Notes: generated by a model from the letters alone, not told the origin. Shown: positions 9,417 to 18,399, counted from the first letter of the stretch. The stretch: 64,000 bases of DNA from Saccharothrix longispora (GCF_030852425.1 NZ_NSDM01000010.1:1-64000), one strand, 5' to 3'. Made by a program: numbers and translations.

Positions 9417-9471
9417 GTCGCTCTGGCTCCTTCGGTGTGGGGGCTGGCGGTGTGCGGTGGGGCGGTGGTGG

Positions 9472-10749
9472 TCAGCCGGAGCCGACCGGGTGGGCGCCGA
9501 CCCGGTCCAGGGCGGCGTCGTCGAACGTCCGCTCGACGTGCGACAGCGAGCGCAGCAGCTCGGTCGAGGTGATCTCCGCGCCCGTGGTCGCCTCCACGAG
9601 CCCGGCCAGCGGCAGCGAGCCGGTGCGGGACCAGCGCAACCGCCCGGTGCGGTCGACGACCGCCCTGGTGCGGCCGGCGTTGTCCGGGTGCAGGCAGTAC
9701 GGCACGTCCAGGTAGCCGCGCTCGACGGCGCGGACCAGCGCCACGCCGGGATCGGGGGCGAGGTCCAGCACGGCCTCCACGATCGCGCGGGCCTCGGCGA
9801 GCACCCCGGTGTCCTCCACCGGCCCGCCGGGTTCCGCGCGGGCCGCCGCGGCGCTCGCCGCGCGCAGCGCCGCCACGTTCTCCGCGACCGTGGGGATGCG
9901 GTGCGCCTCCGCGGTGGTCTTGACGATCAGGCGTTCCGCGCCGGTGCGCACGGCCAGCTCGGCGGCCTGCTCCAGCAGCGCCGACGCGCCGCGCCGGGTG
10001 CGGGGGAAGACCCCCATGTAGGTGTAGAGCACGACGTGCCAGTCCACGTCGGACAGGTGCTCGGCGGCGAGCACCCGCAACGCCCGCACCGCCTCCGCGT
10101 CCTGTCCGGGGTGGGTCTGCTGGGCGTAGCTCAGGGACATGCTGCCCAGGCCGTGCCGGCGGAAGAACACGCCCTCCAGCACGCTGATCGCCACCAGCAG
10201 CCCCGGCGGGCACAACTGGCCCATCATGCAGCCGCCGAACGACTCCAGGTGCGGCTCGCCGCCGCGGTCCCGCAGCTCGGCGAGCAGCAGGCACGACTCG
10301 GCCCACGCCCGCACCGCCTCGGCCACCGGCACCCGGCTGTAGGGCAGGCAGTACGACAGGGGACCGCCCTCGGTCGCGTGCAGCCCCGCCTCCAGCAGCG
10401 CCACGACGATGTCCTGCGGCCGGGCCGAGCCGTGCCGCACCTGCACCGGGAACGCGTCGCCTGCCAGGCCGCGCAGCACCTCCCGGGTGGTCCCCGGCGG
10501 GTAGGCGACGATCGGGTAGCCGTTGAGGGCGTCACCGGCGGCCAGCGCGGCGCGCACCGCGTCGTGGTCGCCCACGCGGGTGAAGCTGTCGAGGGTGATC
10601 GTGCCGACCGCCCGCACCCCGGACCCGCGGACCGCGGCCAGCCCGGCGCGCATGGCCGCCGGGTCGCCCAGGCCCATGCGTGGCTGGACGACCAGCTCGC
10701 CCTCCGCCGCGGCCCGCGCCACGAACCCGCCGAACGACCCGTCGCTCAT
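9472..10749 (-). CDS. glmE: Methylaspartate (glutamate) mutase large subunit E
   Basis: 425 residues related to GlmE/MutE, the TIM-barrel subunit of adenosylcobalamin-dependent glutamate mutase, which converts L-glutamate to (2S,3S)-3-methylaspartate. Family segments include VQPRMGLGD, GTITLDSFTR, the YPIVAYPPG and VRHGSARPQD stretch, ATEGGPLSYCLPYSR and ESFGGCMMGQLCPP. It is slightly shorter than catabolic GlmE (about 480). The ATG at 10749 overlaps the small-subunit stop in ATGA. Mutase pairs of this kind supply 3-methylaspartate to NRPS pathways such as friulimicin; I infer the same here. Confidence 0.9.
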   Translation of the reverse strand: MSDGSFGGFVARAAAEGELVVQPRMGLGDPAAMRAGLAAVRGSGVRAVGTITLDSFTRVGDHDAVRAALAAGDALNGYPIVAYPPGTTREVLRGLAGDAFPVQVRHGSARPQDIVVALLEAGLHATEGGPLSYCLPYSRVPVAEAVRAWAESCLLLAELRDRGGEPHLESFGGCMMGQLCPPGLLVAISVLEGVFFRRHGLGSMSLSYAQQTHPGQDAEAVRALRVLAAEHLSDVDWHVVLYTYMGVFPRTRRGASALLEQAAELAVRTGAERLIVKTTAEAHRIPTVAENVAALRAASAAAARAEPGGPVEDTGVLAEARAIVEAVLDLAPDPGVALVRAVERGYLDVPYCLHPDNAGRTRAVVDRTGRLRWSRTGSLPLAGLVEATTGAEITSTELLRSLSHVERTFDDAALDRVGAHPVGSG

Positions 10750-11186
10750 GACCGCACGCCGACGGGCAGCCGGTCGAGGAAGGCGCGGAACGCGGCCAGG
10801 CTCCCGGCGTCCTCGAACACCGCGTCGTAGCCGGCCCCGACCAGGGCGGAGGTGCGCTCCCGCCCGCCGGGACCGTCGATGCCCAGCTTGCCGCCGACCA
10901 CCACGGGCGTCGCGGCGAGACCGGGTTCGGCGCGCAGCAGGCCGATGACGCGCTTGGCCTCGTGGAAGCCGTGCCCGTTGACGCTGCTCACGACCACCAG
11001 GTCCGGCGCGTGCCGGGCGCACTCGGACACCAGCAGCCCGTCGGGCACGCACGCGCCGAGGTTCAGCACCCGGTGTCCCATCTCCTCCAGCACGAGCTGG
11101 AGGAACACGAGGTTCCAGGTGTGGGCGTCGGACGCGAGGCTCGTCACCACGATGTCGAGCCCGACGTCGGTTTCCACCAGGTCCAT
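10746..11186 (-). CDS. glmS: Methylaspartate mutase cobalamin-binding small subunit S
   Basis: 146 residues with the B12-binding Rossmann fold of MutS/GlmS. The His that ligates cobalt is in SDAHTWNLVFLQ; the classical DxHxxG has Asn in place of Gly, a substitution I believe also occurs in actinomycete homologues. Downstream VVVSSVNGHG and VVGGKLG match the loops that hold the nucleotide tail. The start ATG at 11186 has AAGGAG 5 bases upstream. First of the structural genes of the operon, 39 bases after the XRE regulator stop. Confidence 0.92.
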   Translation of the reverse strand: MDLVETDVGLDIVVTSLASDAHTWNLVFLQLVLEEMGHRVLNLGACVPDGLLVSECARHAPDLVVVSSVNGHGFHEAKRVIGLLRAEPGLAATPVVVGGKLGIDGPGGRERTSALVGAGYDAVFEDAGSLAAFRAFLDRLPVGVRS

Positions 11187-11225
11187 GGCACTCCTTCGCT
11201 CGCGGAACGGTCTTGGAAGCCGAAA

Positions 11226-12473
11226 CTAGGAGTCGCGCGCGGCGTCGAGGGGCAGCCCGACCGGCAGCACGGAGGCAGTTAGGGCGCCGGCGAGGGCCAG
11301 CACGCGGAACCGGTCGTCGCCGACCGGGCGCACGAGGCCGAGCAGCAGCAGGTGCCGCACCAGCCGCGCGCACGCCACCGGTGCGATCCCCGTCAGCCGG
11401 GCCGCGTCCGCCACCGACCAGTCGCCGCGCGCCGCCGCGAGCGCCCCCACGGCCGCACCGTCCACGCCCGACAACGCCCGCCGGAGGGCGTCGCGCAGGT
11501 CCGGCAGCCGGTCCGCGACGACCCCCAGCGGATCGGCCCGCACCAGGTCCAGCAGTTCGTCCGGGCGGTACACCACCAGCCAGGACGCCGCCGCCTCCAA
11601 CGCCCCGGGCAGCCCGTCCAGGCGTGCGGCCACCTCGGTCAGCGCGGTCGGCGCGGCGCCGGTCGCGCCGGTCGCGCCGTGACCGGCGAGGCGGCCGAGC
11701 AGGCGCACGGCGTGCCCGTGGGCCAGCGGGGCCAGCGCGACGACGCGCTCGCCGGGGATCGGGTGGGAGCCACGCGTGGTGCGCAGCAGCCGCAACCGCC
11801 GGCAGCGGTGCGCCAGCGCCAGCGCCCGGTCCGGGTCGGGCCACGCGGGGTCGTGGCCGTCGAGCACCAGCACCGCCTCCCGGTCGCCGATGAGGGTCGC
11901 CAGCGCCTCCCAGCCCTCGCCGTCCTCCGCCACGGCCAGCGCGGAGTGAACCAGCAGCCGCAGGCGGCCCGCGGCGCCGCCGGGGGCCTGCGCGGTGGCC
12001 GCGTCCCACAGCACGCGGGCCGCGCCCGAGTCGTGCAACCGCCCCGCGACCTCCACGACCAGGCGCGTCTTGCCGACACCGGGCAGGCCGGTCACCGCCA
12101 CCAGCCGCGAACCGCCCTCGCCGAGCAGCGCGAGCAACGACGACACCTCGGCGTCCCGGCCGACCAGCACGTCGAGCGCGGCGGGCGGCGGCACGGCGGC
12201 CAGGTCGGGCACGAAGTCGATCTCCACACCGCCGCGCGACCGCATGGCCGCCGCCTCGAACGTGGTCAGCTCCCGCCCGCTGAGCCGCAGCCCCTCGGCG
12301 ATGAGCCGCACCGTGTCGCGGCGCGGCCGGCTCGCCCGCCCCGCCTCCAGGTCGCGGATCGCCCGGACGCTGACCGTGGACAGGTCGGCCAATTGCCGCT
12401 GCGTGGCCCCCTGCTTCATGCGGTATTTCTTGAGGAGATCGCCGAATTGCCAGTGCGTCAAATTCCCGTCCAT
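11226..12473 (-). CDS. XRE-type HTH regulator fused to a STAND-like ATPase domain
   Basis: 415 residues. An N-terminal helix-turn-helix (about 8-65; GATQRQLADLSTVSVRAIRDLE) is followed by an ATPase region with Walker A GLPGVGKT at 129-136. The remainder is a leucine/alanine-rich helical region with no clear TPR consensus. The ATG at 12473 is chosen because the HTH starts directly after it; an in-frame GTG lies two codons upstream. It precedes the mutase operon on the same strand, and shares the 266-bp divergent intergenic region with the repeat-peptide gene, so it probably controls one or both. Confidence 0.85.
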   Translation of the reverse strand: MDGNLTHWQFGDLLKKYRMKQGATQRQLADLSTVSVRAIRDLEAGRASRPRRDTVRLIAEGLRLSGRELTTFEAAAMRSRGGVEIDFVPDLAAVPPPAALDVLVGRDAEVSSLLALLGEGGSRLVAVTGLPGVGKTRLVVEVAGRLHDSGAARVLWDAATAQAPGGAAGRLRLLVHSALAVAEDGEGWEALATLIGDREAVLVLDGHDPAWPDPDRALALAHRCRRLRLLRTTRGSHPIPGERVVALAPLAHGHAVRLLGRLAGHGATGATGAAPTALTEVAARLDGLPGALEAAASWLVVYRPDELLDLVRADPLGVVADRLPDLRDALRRALSGVDGAAVGALAAARGDWSVADAARLTGIAPVACARLVRHLLLLGLVRPVGDDRFRVLALAGALTASVLPVGLPLDAARDS

Positions 12474-12739
12474 GCCCACTCCGTGACGATGAGGTCGTGC
12501 GGCCCTCCAGGCGGTGTTCCGGTGAACCCGCCTCGACCTGCGCAGAGGTGAAATCCTCGTGGTCTGCGCTCCAGCATCGTCACGCCGGTATCGCGCCGTT
12601 ATCGCGGCGGTGCGCGCCCCGCGAAGCACCGGTTTCGCGGGCGTTCGCCGCGCGATAATTCGGCAATGTCGCGCATTCCTAATGTCGGTTCCAGCAGCAC
12701 GGGCCGGAACACCGACCACCAGGAACAGGGAGCCCCCCA
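12474..12739 (+). promoter_or_regulatory. Divergent intergenic region between XRE regulator and repeat peptide
   Basis: 266 bases with no convincing coding frame, less GC-rich near 12650-12690. It must contain the start signals for the regulator (minus) and the secreted repeat peptide (plus), whose GGGAG ribosome site is at 12728-12732. No clear -35/-10 pair or operator palindrome could be assigned by eye. Confidence 0.5.
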
Positions 12740-13027
12740 ATGCGCATCGACCGCATCCTCGCCGCCACCGCCGTCAGCGCCGCGATCATCCTCGCGCCGG
12801 TCTTCGCCGCGACCGCCGCGACCGCCGCCCCCGCCCCGGCCGCCGCCCCCGCCCCGGCCGCGGTCACCGCCGCCGACGACACCCCGTGGGGCCCGACGGG
12901 CGACGACACCCCGTGGGGCCCGACGGGCGACGACACTCCCTGGGGTCCGACCGCGGTCACCGCCGACGACGACACCCCCTGGGGGCCGACCGGCGACGAC
13001 ACCCCGTGGGGGCCGACCGCGATCTGA
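12740..13027 (+). CDS. Small secreted peptide with five DDTPWGPT repeats
   Basis: 95 residues: a basic start and hydrophobic signal-like region (about 1-30), an Ala/Pro linker (31-45), then repeat units at 46-54, 55-63, 64-71, 77-85 and 86-93, each DDTPWGPT with or without a trailing Gly. The third and fourth units are separated by AVTAD. Each unit carries one Trp, two Pro and two acidic residues; no Cys. GGGAG lies 8 bases before the ATG. No known family is recognised. It could be a multi-core peptide precursor, a metal- or wall-binding secreted protein, or a signal. It sits between two regulators at the NRPS cluster edge, convergent with the SARP gene. Confidence 0.8.
   Translation: MRIDRILAATAVSAAIILAPVFAATAATAAPAPAAAPAPAAVTAADDTPWGPTGDDTPWGPTGDDTPWGPTAVTADDDTPWGPTGDDTPWGPTAI
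12875..13018 (+). repeat. Five 24-27 bp in-frame tandem repeats inside the peptide gene
   Basis: Units start at 12875, 12902, 12929, 12968 and 12995. The first two are identical 27-mers; later copies differ mostly at third codon positions (for example CCG/CCC, GGC/GGT/GGG), so the amino-acid repeat is conserved while codons drift. That pattern implies selection on the peptide rather than very recent DNA slippage. Confidence 0.9.
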
Positions 13028-13052
13028 CCCGGCGACCCCGCCGGTCGACCGG

Positions 13053-16046
13053 TCAGGTGGTCCTGATCCGCTCCAGGACCTGTTGCGCGCGCAGCCTCGC
13101 CGCACCCATGTTCCGCTCCGCGAACGTCGAGATCGCCCGGCCCAGCAGGCTCACCGCCGCGGCCCGGTCACCACGATCGGCCAGCACGACCGCCAGCTCG
13201 GCCCGCGTCTCCGCCGCACCGCCGTGGTCCATCGCCCGCTCCCGGACCTCCAGCGCCTCGCGCAACAGCGCTTCCGCGCCCCCCGCGTCCCCCAGGGCGC
13301 CCCTCACCACCGCCAACTTGTGCAGCACCCGCGCCTCACCGACCGTGTCGCCGGACGCGCGCACCCCCGCCAGCAGTTCGGTCAGCGCCTCCGCGGCCTC
13401 GTCGTGCCGACCCTGCCGGATCATCAGGTCGCTCAACCGGTACCGGACCTGCACCTCCACCCGGTGGTTGCCGAACCGCCGGCAGATGTCCAGCGCCTCG
13501 TACAACCGGTTGGCGGCCGACTCCTGCTCCCCGCTCTCCAGCTCGATCTGCGCGACCTGCGTCAGCACCCACGCCTGCCCGACCGGGTCCCCGGACGCGT
13601 GGAACCCCTCCAACGCGGCCAGGTACAGCGGCGCGGCGGCGTCCAGGTCGCCGAGGCGGTGGTGCGCCAGCGCCAGGTTGCGCCGGGCCAGCGCCACGCC
13701 CTGCCCGTCGGCCAGCGCCTCGAACGTCCGCAGCGCGGGTTCCACCAGGTCGCGCGCCGCCCGCGCCCGAGACCACGAGAGCTGCAACGACGCCAACGAG
13801 CACAGCAGCGCCGCCTCGCCCCGGCTGTTGCCCGCCGCCCGCACCGCGGCCAGCGCCCGCTGGTGCGTCCGGTCCCAGTCGGCGAAGTAGCACCGCGCCT
13901 CGAACAGCGTCACCAGCGTCACCGCCAGGTCCCAGCACGCCTCGTGCAACCCCTCCTCGGCGCTCGTCTCGACCGCGGAGCACAGGTTCTGCTGCTCGGC
14001 CTCCAGCCACAGCAGCGGATCGGCCAGCAACCTGTCCACGTGGGACGCCGACGGACGCCAGCGCGGCGCGTCGCCGTGCAACGACGTGAAGTCGCCACCG
14101 TAGACGCGCACGTGCGCCTCACCCGCCAGCGCCAGCCAACCGCCGACGACGCGCCGCACCGCCGCCGCGCGCGGCCCCTCGCCCTCGTTGCGCTCCAGCT
14201 GCTCCCGCGAGAACAACCGGATGAGGTCGTGGAACCTGTACCGCGGGCCGCCCGTGGCGTCGACCGCCACGATCTCCAGCATCTGCGCGTCGACCAGGCC
14301 CTCCAGCAGGTCGGCCGCCACGAACACGTCCTCGTCGAGCAGGGCCGCCGCGACCCACGTCGGGAAGCTCAGCCCGTCCAGCGCACCGAGCAGCCGGAGC
14401 AGCCGGCGCGACTCGACCTGCAACCCGTCGTAGGTGAGGGCGAGGCTCGCGCGCACCATCATGTCACCGTGCGCCAGCTCGTCGAGCCGCCGCCGCTCGT
14501 CGGACAACCGCTCCAGCATCCACGCCAGCGACCAGCTCGGCCGGGCCGACAGGCGGGCGGCGACGATGCGCAGCGCCAGCGGCAGCGAGCCGACCAACCG
14601 GATCAACGCCGCCGCGGCGGCCGGTTCCGCGCCCACCCGGTCGTGGCCGACGACCGTGGCCAGCATCTCCAGGGCCTCGTCCTGGGAGGGCACCTCGACC
14701 TCCAGCACCCGCACCCCCGGCAGGCCGGTGAGCCGCGTCCGGCTCGTCACGACCACCGAGCACGAACTGCTGCCCGGCAACAGGGCCCGCACCTGGCTCT
14801 CGGTCGCCGCGTCGTCCAGCACCACCAGCATCCGCTTGCGCGCCACCAGCTGCCGGTACATCTCGGCCCGCTCGTCCTCGGCGTCCGGGATGGACGTCCC
14901 CGGGATGCCCATCGCGCGCAGGAACCGGCCCAGCACGTCCGCGGCGTTCGCCGGGTGCTCCCGCGTGCCGCCCAGGTCGCAGTACAGCTGGCCGTCCGGG
15001 AAGTGCTCCTCGACCAGCAGGTGCGCGACGTGCACGGCCACCGCGCTCTTGCCGATGCCCGGCTTGCCGACCAGCGCCACCACCCGCGTCGCCCGGCCAC
15101 CCTGCGCCAACAACTCCCGCGCCTGCGCGACCAGCCCCGCCCGCCCGGTGAACTCGCCGATGTCCGCGGGGAGCTGGAGCGGCACGACGGTCTCGACCGG
15201 GGGAGGGGCGGTCGGAGCCTGCCGCTCCCGCCCCTGCCGCGCCGGGACGCCCTCCGCCTCCACCACCAACGAGGGATCGCCCGCGAGGATCGCCGCCTCC
15301 AACCGGCGCAGGTCCTCGCCGGGCTCCAACCCCAGCTCGTCGACCAGCAGCTCGCGCGTCGCCCGGTACGCCTCCAACGCCTCGGCCTGCCGCCCGGACC
15401 GGTACAGCGCCAGCATCAACTGCGACCGCAACCGCTCCCGCAACGGGTGCTGCGCCACCAACGCGCTGATCTCACCCACGACCTGCCGGTGCCGCCCCGC
15501 GTTGAGCTCCAGGTCGAAGCAGGTCTCCAGCACCGCGATCCGGTCTTCCTCCAGTTTCGCGGCCTTGGCCGTCAACCGGCTGCCCGCCGTGCCGCCCAAC
15601 GCCGGTCCGCGCCACAGCGCGAGCGCCTGGCGGAGCAGCGCGAGCCCGCCCCTGGGATCGCCGGACCGGACCAAGGCCTCGCCCTCGGCGGTGAGGGCGG
15701 CGAACAGCTGCACGTCCGACTCGCCGTCCGCGACCCGCAGCAGGTACCCCGGCGGCCGGGTCACGATCGCCTCGCCGCGCCCGATCGACGTGAGGTTCGC
15801 GCGCAGCGCCGACACGCAGATCTGGATCTGCCGACGAGCGGTGACCGGCGGCGCGTCGTCCCACACCGCGTCGATGAGGTGGTCGATGCCCACCACCCGG
15901 TTCGCGTCGAGCAGCAGGGCGCCGAGCACCACCTGCTGCCGTCCGGGGGGCACCCGGCTCACCCGGTCGGGGCCGTCGGCGACGTGCAATGGCCCCAACA
16001 CCCGGTACACAGGGGCAGGTCGCGGCGCGACCGGTCCTAAGTCCAT
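13053..16046 (-). CDS. SARP (AfsR/DnrI-like) transcriptional regulator with NB-ARC and TPR domains
   Basis: About 997 residues. An OmpR-type winged helix (LLLDANRVVGIDHLIDAVW) and bacterial transcriptional activation domain (to about residue 265, ending AYRATRELLVDELGLEPG) are followed by an NB-ARC ATPase (Walker A GKPGIGKS near 330, LVVLDD Walker B) and C-terminal TPR-like helices. This is the AfsR layout; such proteins activate antibiotic clusters. The ATG at 16046 has GGAG 6 bases upstream; in-frame ATGs at 16064 and 16127 are alternatives. It ends 26 bases from the convergent repeat-peptide gene. Confidence 0.92.
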   Translation of the reverse strand: MDLGPVAPRPAPVYRVLGPLHVADGPDRVSRVPPGRQQVVLGALLLDANRVVGIDHLIDAVWDDAPPVTARRQIQICVSALRANLTSIGRGEAIVTRPPGYLLRVADGESDVQLFAALTAEGEALVRSGDPRGGLALLRQALALWRGPALGGTAGSRLTAKAAKLEEDRIAVLETCFDLELNAGRHRQVVGEISALVAQHPLRERLRSQLMLALYRSGRQAEALEAYRATRELLVDELGLEPGEDLRRLEAAILAGDPSLVVEAEGVPARQGRERQAPTAPPPVETVVPLQLPADIGEFTGRAGLVAQARELLAQGGRATRVVALVGKPGIGKSAVAVHVAHLLVEEHFPDGQLYCDLGGTREHPANAADVLGRFLRAMGIPGTSIPDAEDERAEMYRQLVARKRMLVVLDDAATESQVRALLPGSSSCSVVVTSRTRLTGLPGVRVLEVEVPSQDEALEMLATVVGHDRVGAEPAAAAALIRLVGSLPLALRIVAARLSARPSWSLAWMLERLSDERRRLDELAHGDMMVRASLALTYDGLQVESRRLLRLLGALDGLSFPTWVAAALLDEDVFVAADLLEGLVDAQMLEIVAVDATGGPRYRFHDLIRLFSREQLERNEGEGPRAAAVRRVVGGWLALAGEAHVRVYGGDFTSLHGDAPRWRPSASHVDRLLADPLLWLEAEQQNLCSAVETSAEEGLHEACWDLAVTLVTLFEARCYFADWDRTHQRALAAVRAAGNSRGEAALLCSLASLQLSWSRARAARDLVEPALRTFEALADGQGVALARRNLALAHHRLGDLDAAAPLYLAALEGFHASGDPVGQAWVLTQVAQIELESGEQESAANRLYEALDICRRFGNHRVEVQVRYRLSDLMIRQGRHDEAAEALTELLAGVRASGDTVGEARVLHKLAVVRGALGDAGGAEALLREALEVRERAMDHGGAAETRAELAVVLADRGDRAAAVSLLGRAISTFAERNMGAARLRAQQVLERIRTT

Positions 16047-16154
16047 CGGCTGCTCCACTTGCATAGATCCCCGAACGGACGGTATCCCGCATTGCGCGGG
16101 AACGCACCCACCGATCAGACCGGCCAATGGCGAAACCGCGCGCCGGCACCCCCT

Positions 16155-16550
16155 CTAAATGCCCGCGACGCCGGATTCGACGAAGAAGTACGACTTCCGC
16201 GAGCGCAACAAGCCGTGCTCCGTGAGGGTGAACAGATCGACGAATTCGACGTTCCGCTCCCCGCGCACCAGTCGCCCGACCACGACCACCCGCCCGGAGC
16301 AGCAGAACACCTGCTCCAGCACGTGCGAGCACTCCCCGTCGCCCTCGCCGACCAGGTGAGGTCCGTCCTCCGCCCGCACGTGGGACGCGTCCACCTCGGC
16401 CGACCGGGACTCCGCCGGAACCTCGAACAACGATCCGTACCCGTCCAGGTCACGCCGATCGAGGTACTCGTAACTCAAACGGACGTGCTCGACCCCCACC
16501 GCCGTGACCACGTCGCGAGTCGGATACCCCTCCGGTCTCTCCACCGACAT
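16155..16550 (-). CDS. SnoaL/NTF2-like small protein
   Basis: 131 residues with the helix-then-strand pattern of the NTF2/SnoaL superfamily: SYEYLDRRDLDGYGSLF, then SHVLEQVFCCSGRVVVVGRLVRG, NVEFVDLFTLTEHGLLRSRKSYFF. Family members act as cyclases, isomerases or simple binding proteins in secondary metabolism, or have no known role. The ATG at 16550 is favoured over the GTG at 16556 because GGAGG lies 9 bases before it. It lies just upstream of the SARP gene on the same strand and may be the boundary of the biosynthetic region. Confidence 0.72.
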   Translation of the reverse strand: MSVERPEGYPTRDVVTAVGVEHVRLSYEYLDRRDLDGYGSLFEVPAESRSAEVDASHVRAEDGPHLVGEGDGECSHVLEQVFCCSGRVVVVGRLVRGERNVEFVDLFTLTEHGLLRSRKSYFFVESGVAGI

Positions 16551-17219
16551 GTCCACGTCCCTCCGTAGTCGTTAGTCCGGCCCACCATTCCCTCCCCCGA
16601 TCAGAATCCGTTATCGCTGCGGTATCACGAACCCCGCGGCGCCGGAGTCCGGGGCGATCGGCCGCGAGCCCTCCCGGCCGCGACAGCCGCCCGCCCGCCG
16701 CGGCGGACTGCTCCCGCCCCCGGGCGGTCCGTGCCGCACGTCGCGACCGCCCGGCCGAGGTGGCGCGCGAATCCACGCCGGGTCGACTTCTTCGGCCATT
16801 CGGCCCTTATTGGCGACAATGGCTGCTCCGACCGGTGCAACAATCAAATTTAATGGTACTTTTCAATGATCTTGACACCTGGTTGACTGTGGTGTCGTCA
16901 GAGTTGATTGATTTCCTGTCGGGTTCTGGACCATTCGGGTTGGAGGGCGGCGGCGCAGCGCGGACAGCAGAAGTGTTCTTGTGGCGCGCGTCGCGGCGCT
17001 GGTGGTCCGGGGAGCGCATCGAGGCTGGTGGTGGGGGCGGCATCCGTTCAATCGTGATCCGTGGCCGATTTCCGACATCGGGCGCGGTGAGCCGTGCTGA
17101 ACTTCTACCGTCATTCGAAATATTTCGTGAACGTGCGGATCGGGGCCTGTCCTGTCGCCTGTGCCGACCGGCGAGTCGTGGTTCTCCAGGTAGCACCTCC
17201 GAGTGAAAGGCACTGCGTG
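16551..17219. other. Non-coding stretch with an AT-rich island
   Basis: About 670 bases without a convincing gene. Around 16845-16920 the composition drops sharply in GC and carries two TTGAC direct repeats 12 bases apart (16871 and 16883), which could be -35 elements or operator half-sites for the protease gene at 17220, or the edge of an old insertion. Open frames here have no recognisable family features. Confidence 0.4.
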
Positions 17220-18341
17220 ATGTTTTCGCGTCGTCTGGCGACGGTCGCCCTCGCGGCCGCAACGACACTGGTCATGGGCGGCGCGGCCGCGACCGGTGCG
17301 CCACCCGCTCCTCCGGCCGTCGCCCTCGACTCGATCGGTCAACCGATCGGTCCGCTGACGGATCCCGACACGCAGGTCACCGACGCCCATGGTGTCGCGC
17401 CCGGCCTGCAGGACCCCGGCGAGAAGCGCAACGCCCCTCCGCACGACCTCGTCAGGTTTCCGGAGAAGTCCGAGGCCCAGGTCGCCGAGGAGGCCGAGGC
17501 CGAGGCCCGCGCCGAGGTCGCGCAAGGCGCCCACGAGTCGGACGAGGCCCACGCCGGCATGACGGTCACCACCGAGGAGCCCGCGCTCGGCGGCAAGGCC
17601 ATCGAGGTCACGATCTACGAACCGGTCCCGGGGGTCACACCCGCGGAACTGGTCGAACGGCTCAAGGCGAGCGGCAAGTCCTCGGCGAAGGTCACCAGGG
17701 ACGACCACTCCCGGGTGCCGGCGACCTCGCCGAACGGCCCGTCGCCCGAGGCCCCGTCGACCGGCGACGAAGCCGGCACCGCGGCTTTCGCCGGGCCGGA
17801 CGACTGCACCAACGGCAACGCGGTCTGGTGGACGTGCCTGCCGGCGTACTGGACGAACAACGGGTACACCGACCCGATCATCCGGATGAACGACCACACC
17901 AGCGCGGCGTGGAAGACCGCCGACGCCACGTCCCTGTGGAACGCCGTCCCGAACATCCAGTTCAACTACATCTGGAACTCCTGCCCGTTCATGGCCGGCG
18001 CCCGCTGCGTGGACGTGTGGAACGCGAACTACGGCAACACCGGCTGGATCGGGGAGTTCTCCTACCTGCTCAACGCCTCCGACACGCGGAAGCTGTACGA
18101 ACCGAACAGCACCTACCCGCAGCAGGTGAGGCTGAACGACTGGTACAACCCGGCCGGTGGGGCGGGTTACGGGGCCTTCTCCCGCGACACCGTCGTCAGG
18201 CACGAGGTGGGCCACGTGACCGGCCTCGGGCACAACACCTCCGGGATCTCCGACCTGATGTTCGCCCAGAGCGGGTTCGCGACCGCCACGGGCGCCCAGA
18301 ACGCCGCCCTGGTCGCGAACGTGTACTCCATCGCCCGCTGA
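17220..18341 (+). CDS. Secreted zinc metalloprotease (HExxHxxGxxH type)
   Basis: 373 residues. A signal peptide (about 1-28, RRLATVALAAATTLVMGGAAA) is followed by a charged, Glu/Ala-rich pro-region (about 75-110) and a C-terminal catalytic domain. The zinc site HEVGHVTGLGH begins at residue 328 and SDLMF follows it, as a Met-turn would. Paired Cys residues occur (DDCTNG...WTCLPAYW; NSCPFMAGARC). This matches snapalysin/metzincin-like actinobacterial proteases. The ATG at 17220 has AAAGG 10 bases upstream and begins the signal peptide; an earlier in-frame start would add an unlikely leader. A terminator follows. Confidence 0.88.
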   Translation: MFSRRLATVALAAATTLVMGGAAATGAPPAPPAVALDSIGQPIGPLTDPDTQVTDAHGVAPGLQDPGEKRNAPPHDLVRFPEKSEAQVAEEAEAEARAEVAQGAHESDEAHAGMTVTTEEPALGGKAIEVTIYEPVPGVTPAELVERLKASGKSSAKVTRDDHSRVPATSPNGPSPEAPSTGDEAGTAAFAGPDDCTNGNAVWWTCLPAYWTNNGYTDPIIRMNDHTSAAWKTADATSLWNAVPNIQFNYIWNSCPFMAGARCVDVWNANYGNTGWIGEFSYLLNASDTRKLYEPNSTYPQQVRLNDWYNPAGGAGYGAFSRDTVVRHEVGHVTGLGHNTSGISDLMFAQSGFATATGAQNAALVANVYSIAR

Positions 18342-18399
18342 ACCGGGGTTCGCGGAGCGCATCCGCGGCCGTCCTCGGCGGCCCGAGGCGGTTCCCGGT

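Noticed and set aside
12740-13027. Lanthipeptide, lasso or thiopeptide precursor
   Set aside because: No Cys and few Ser; no LanM/LanB, lasso cyclase or YcaO genes nearby. Other peptide types remain open.
12875-13220. CRISPR-like array
   Set aside because: Units are directly adjacent coding repeats with no spacers; no cas genes in the window. The same holds for 43167-43220.
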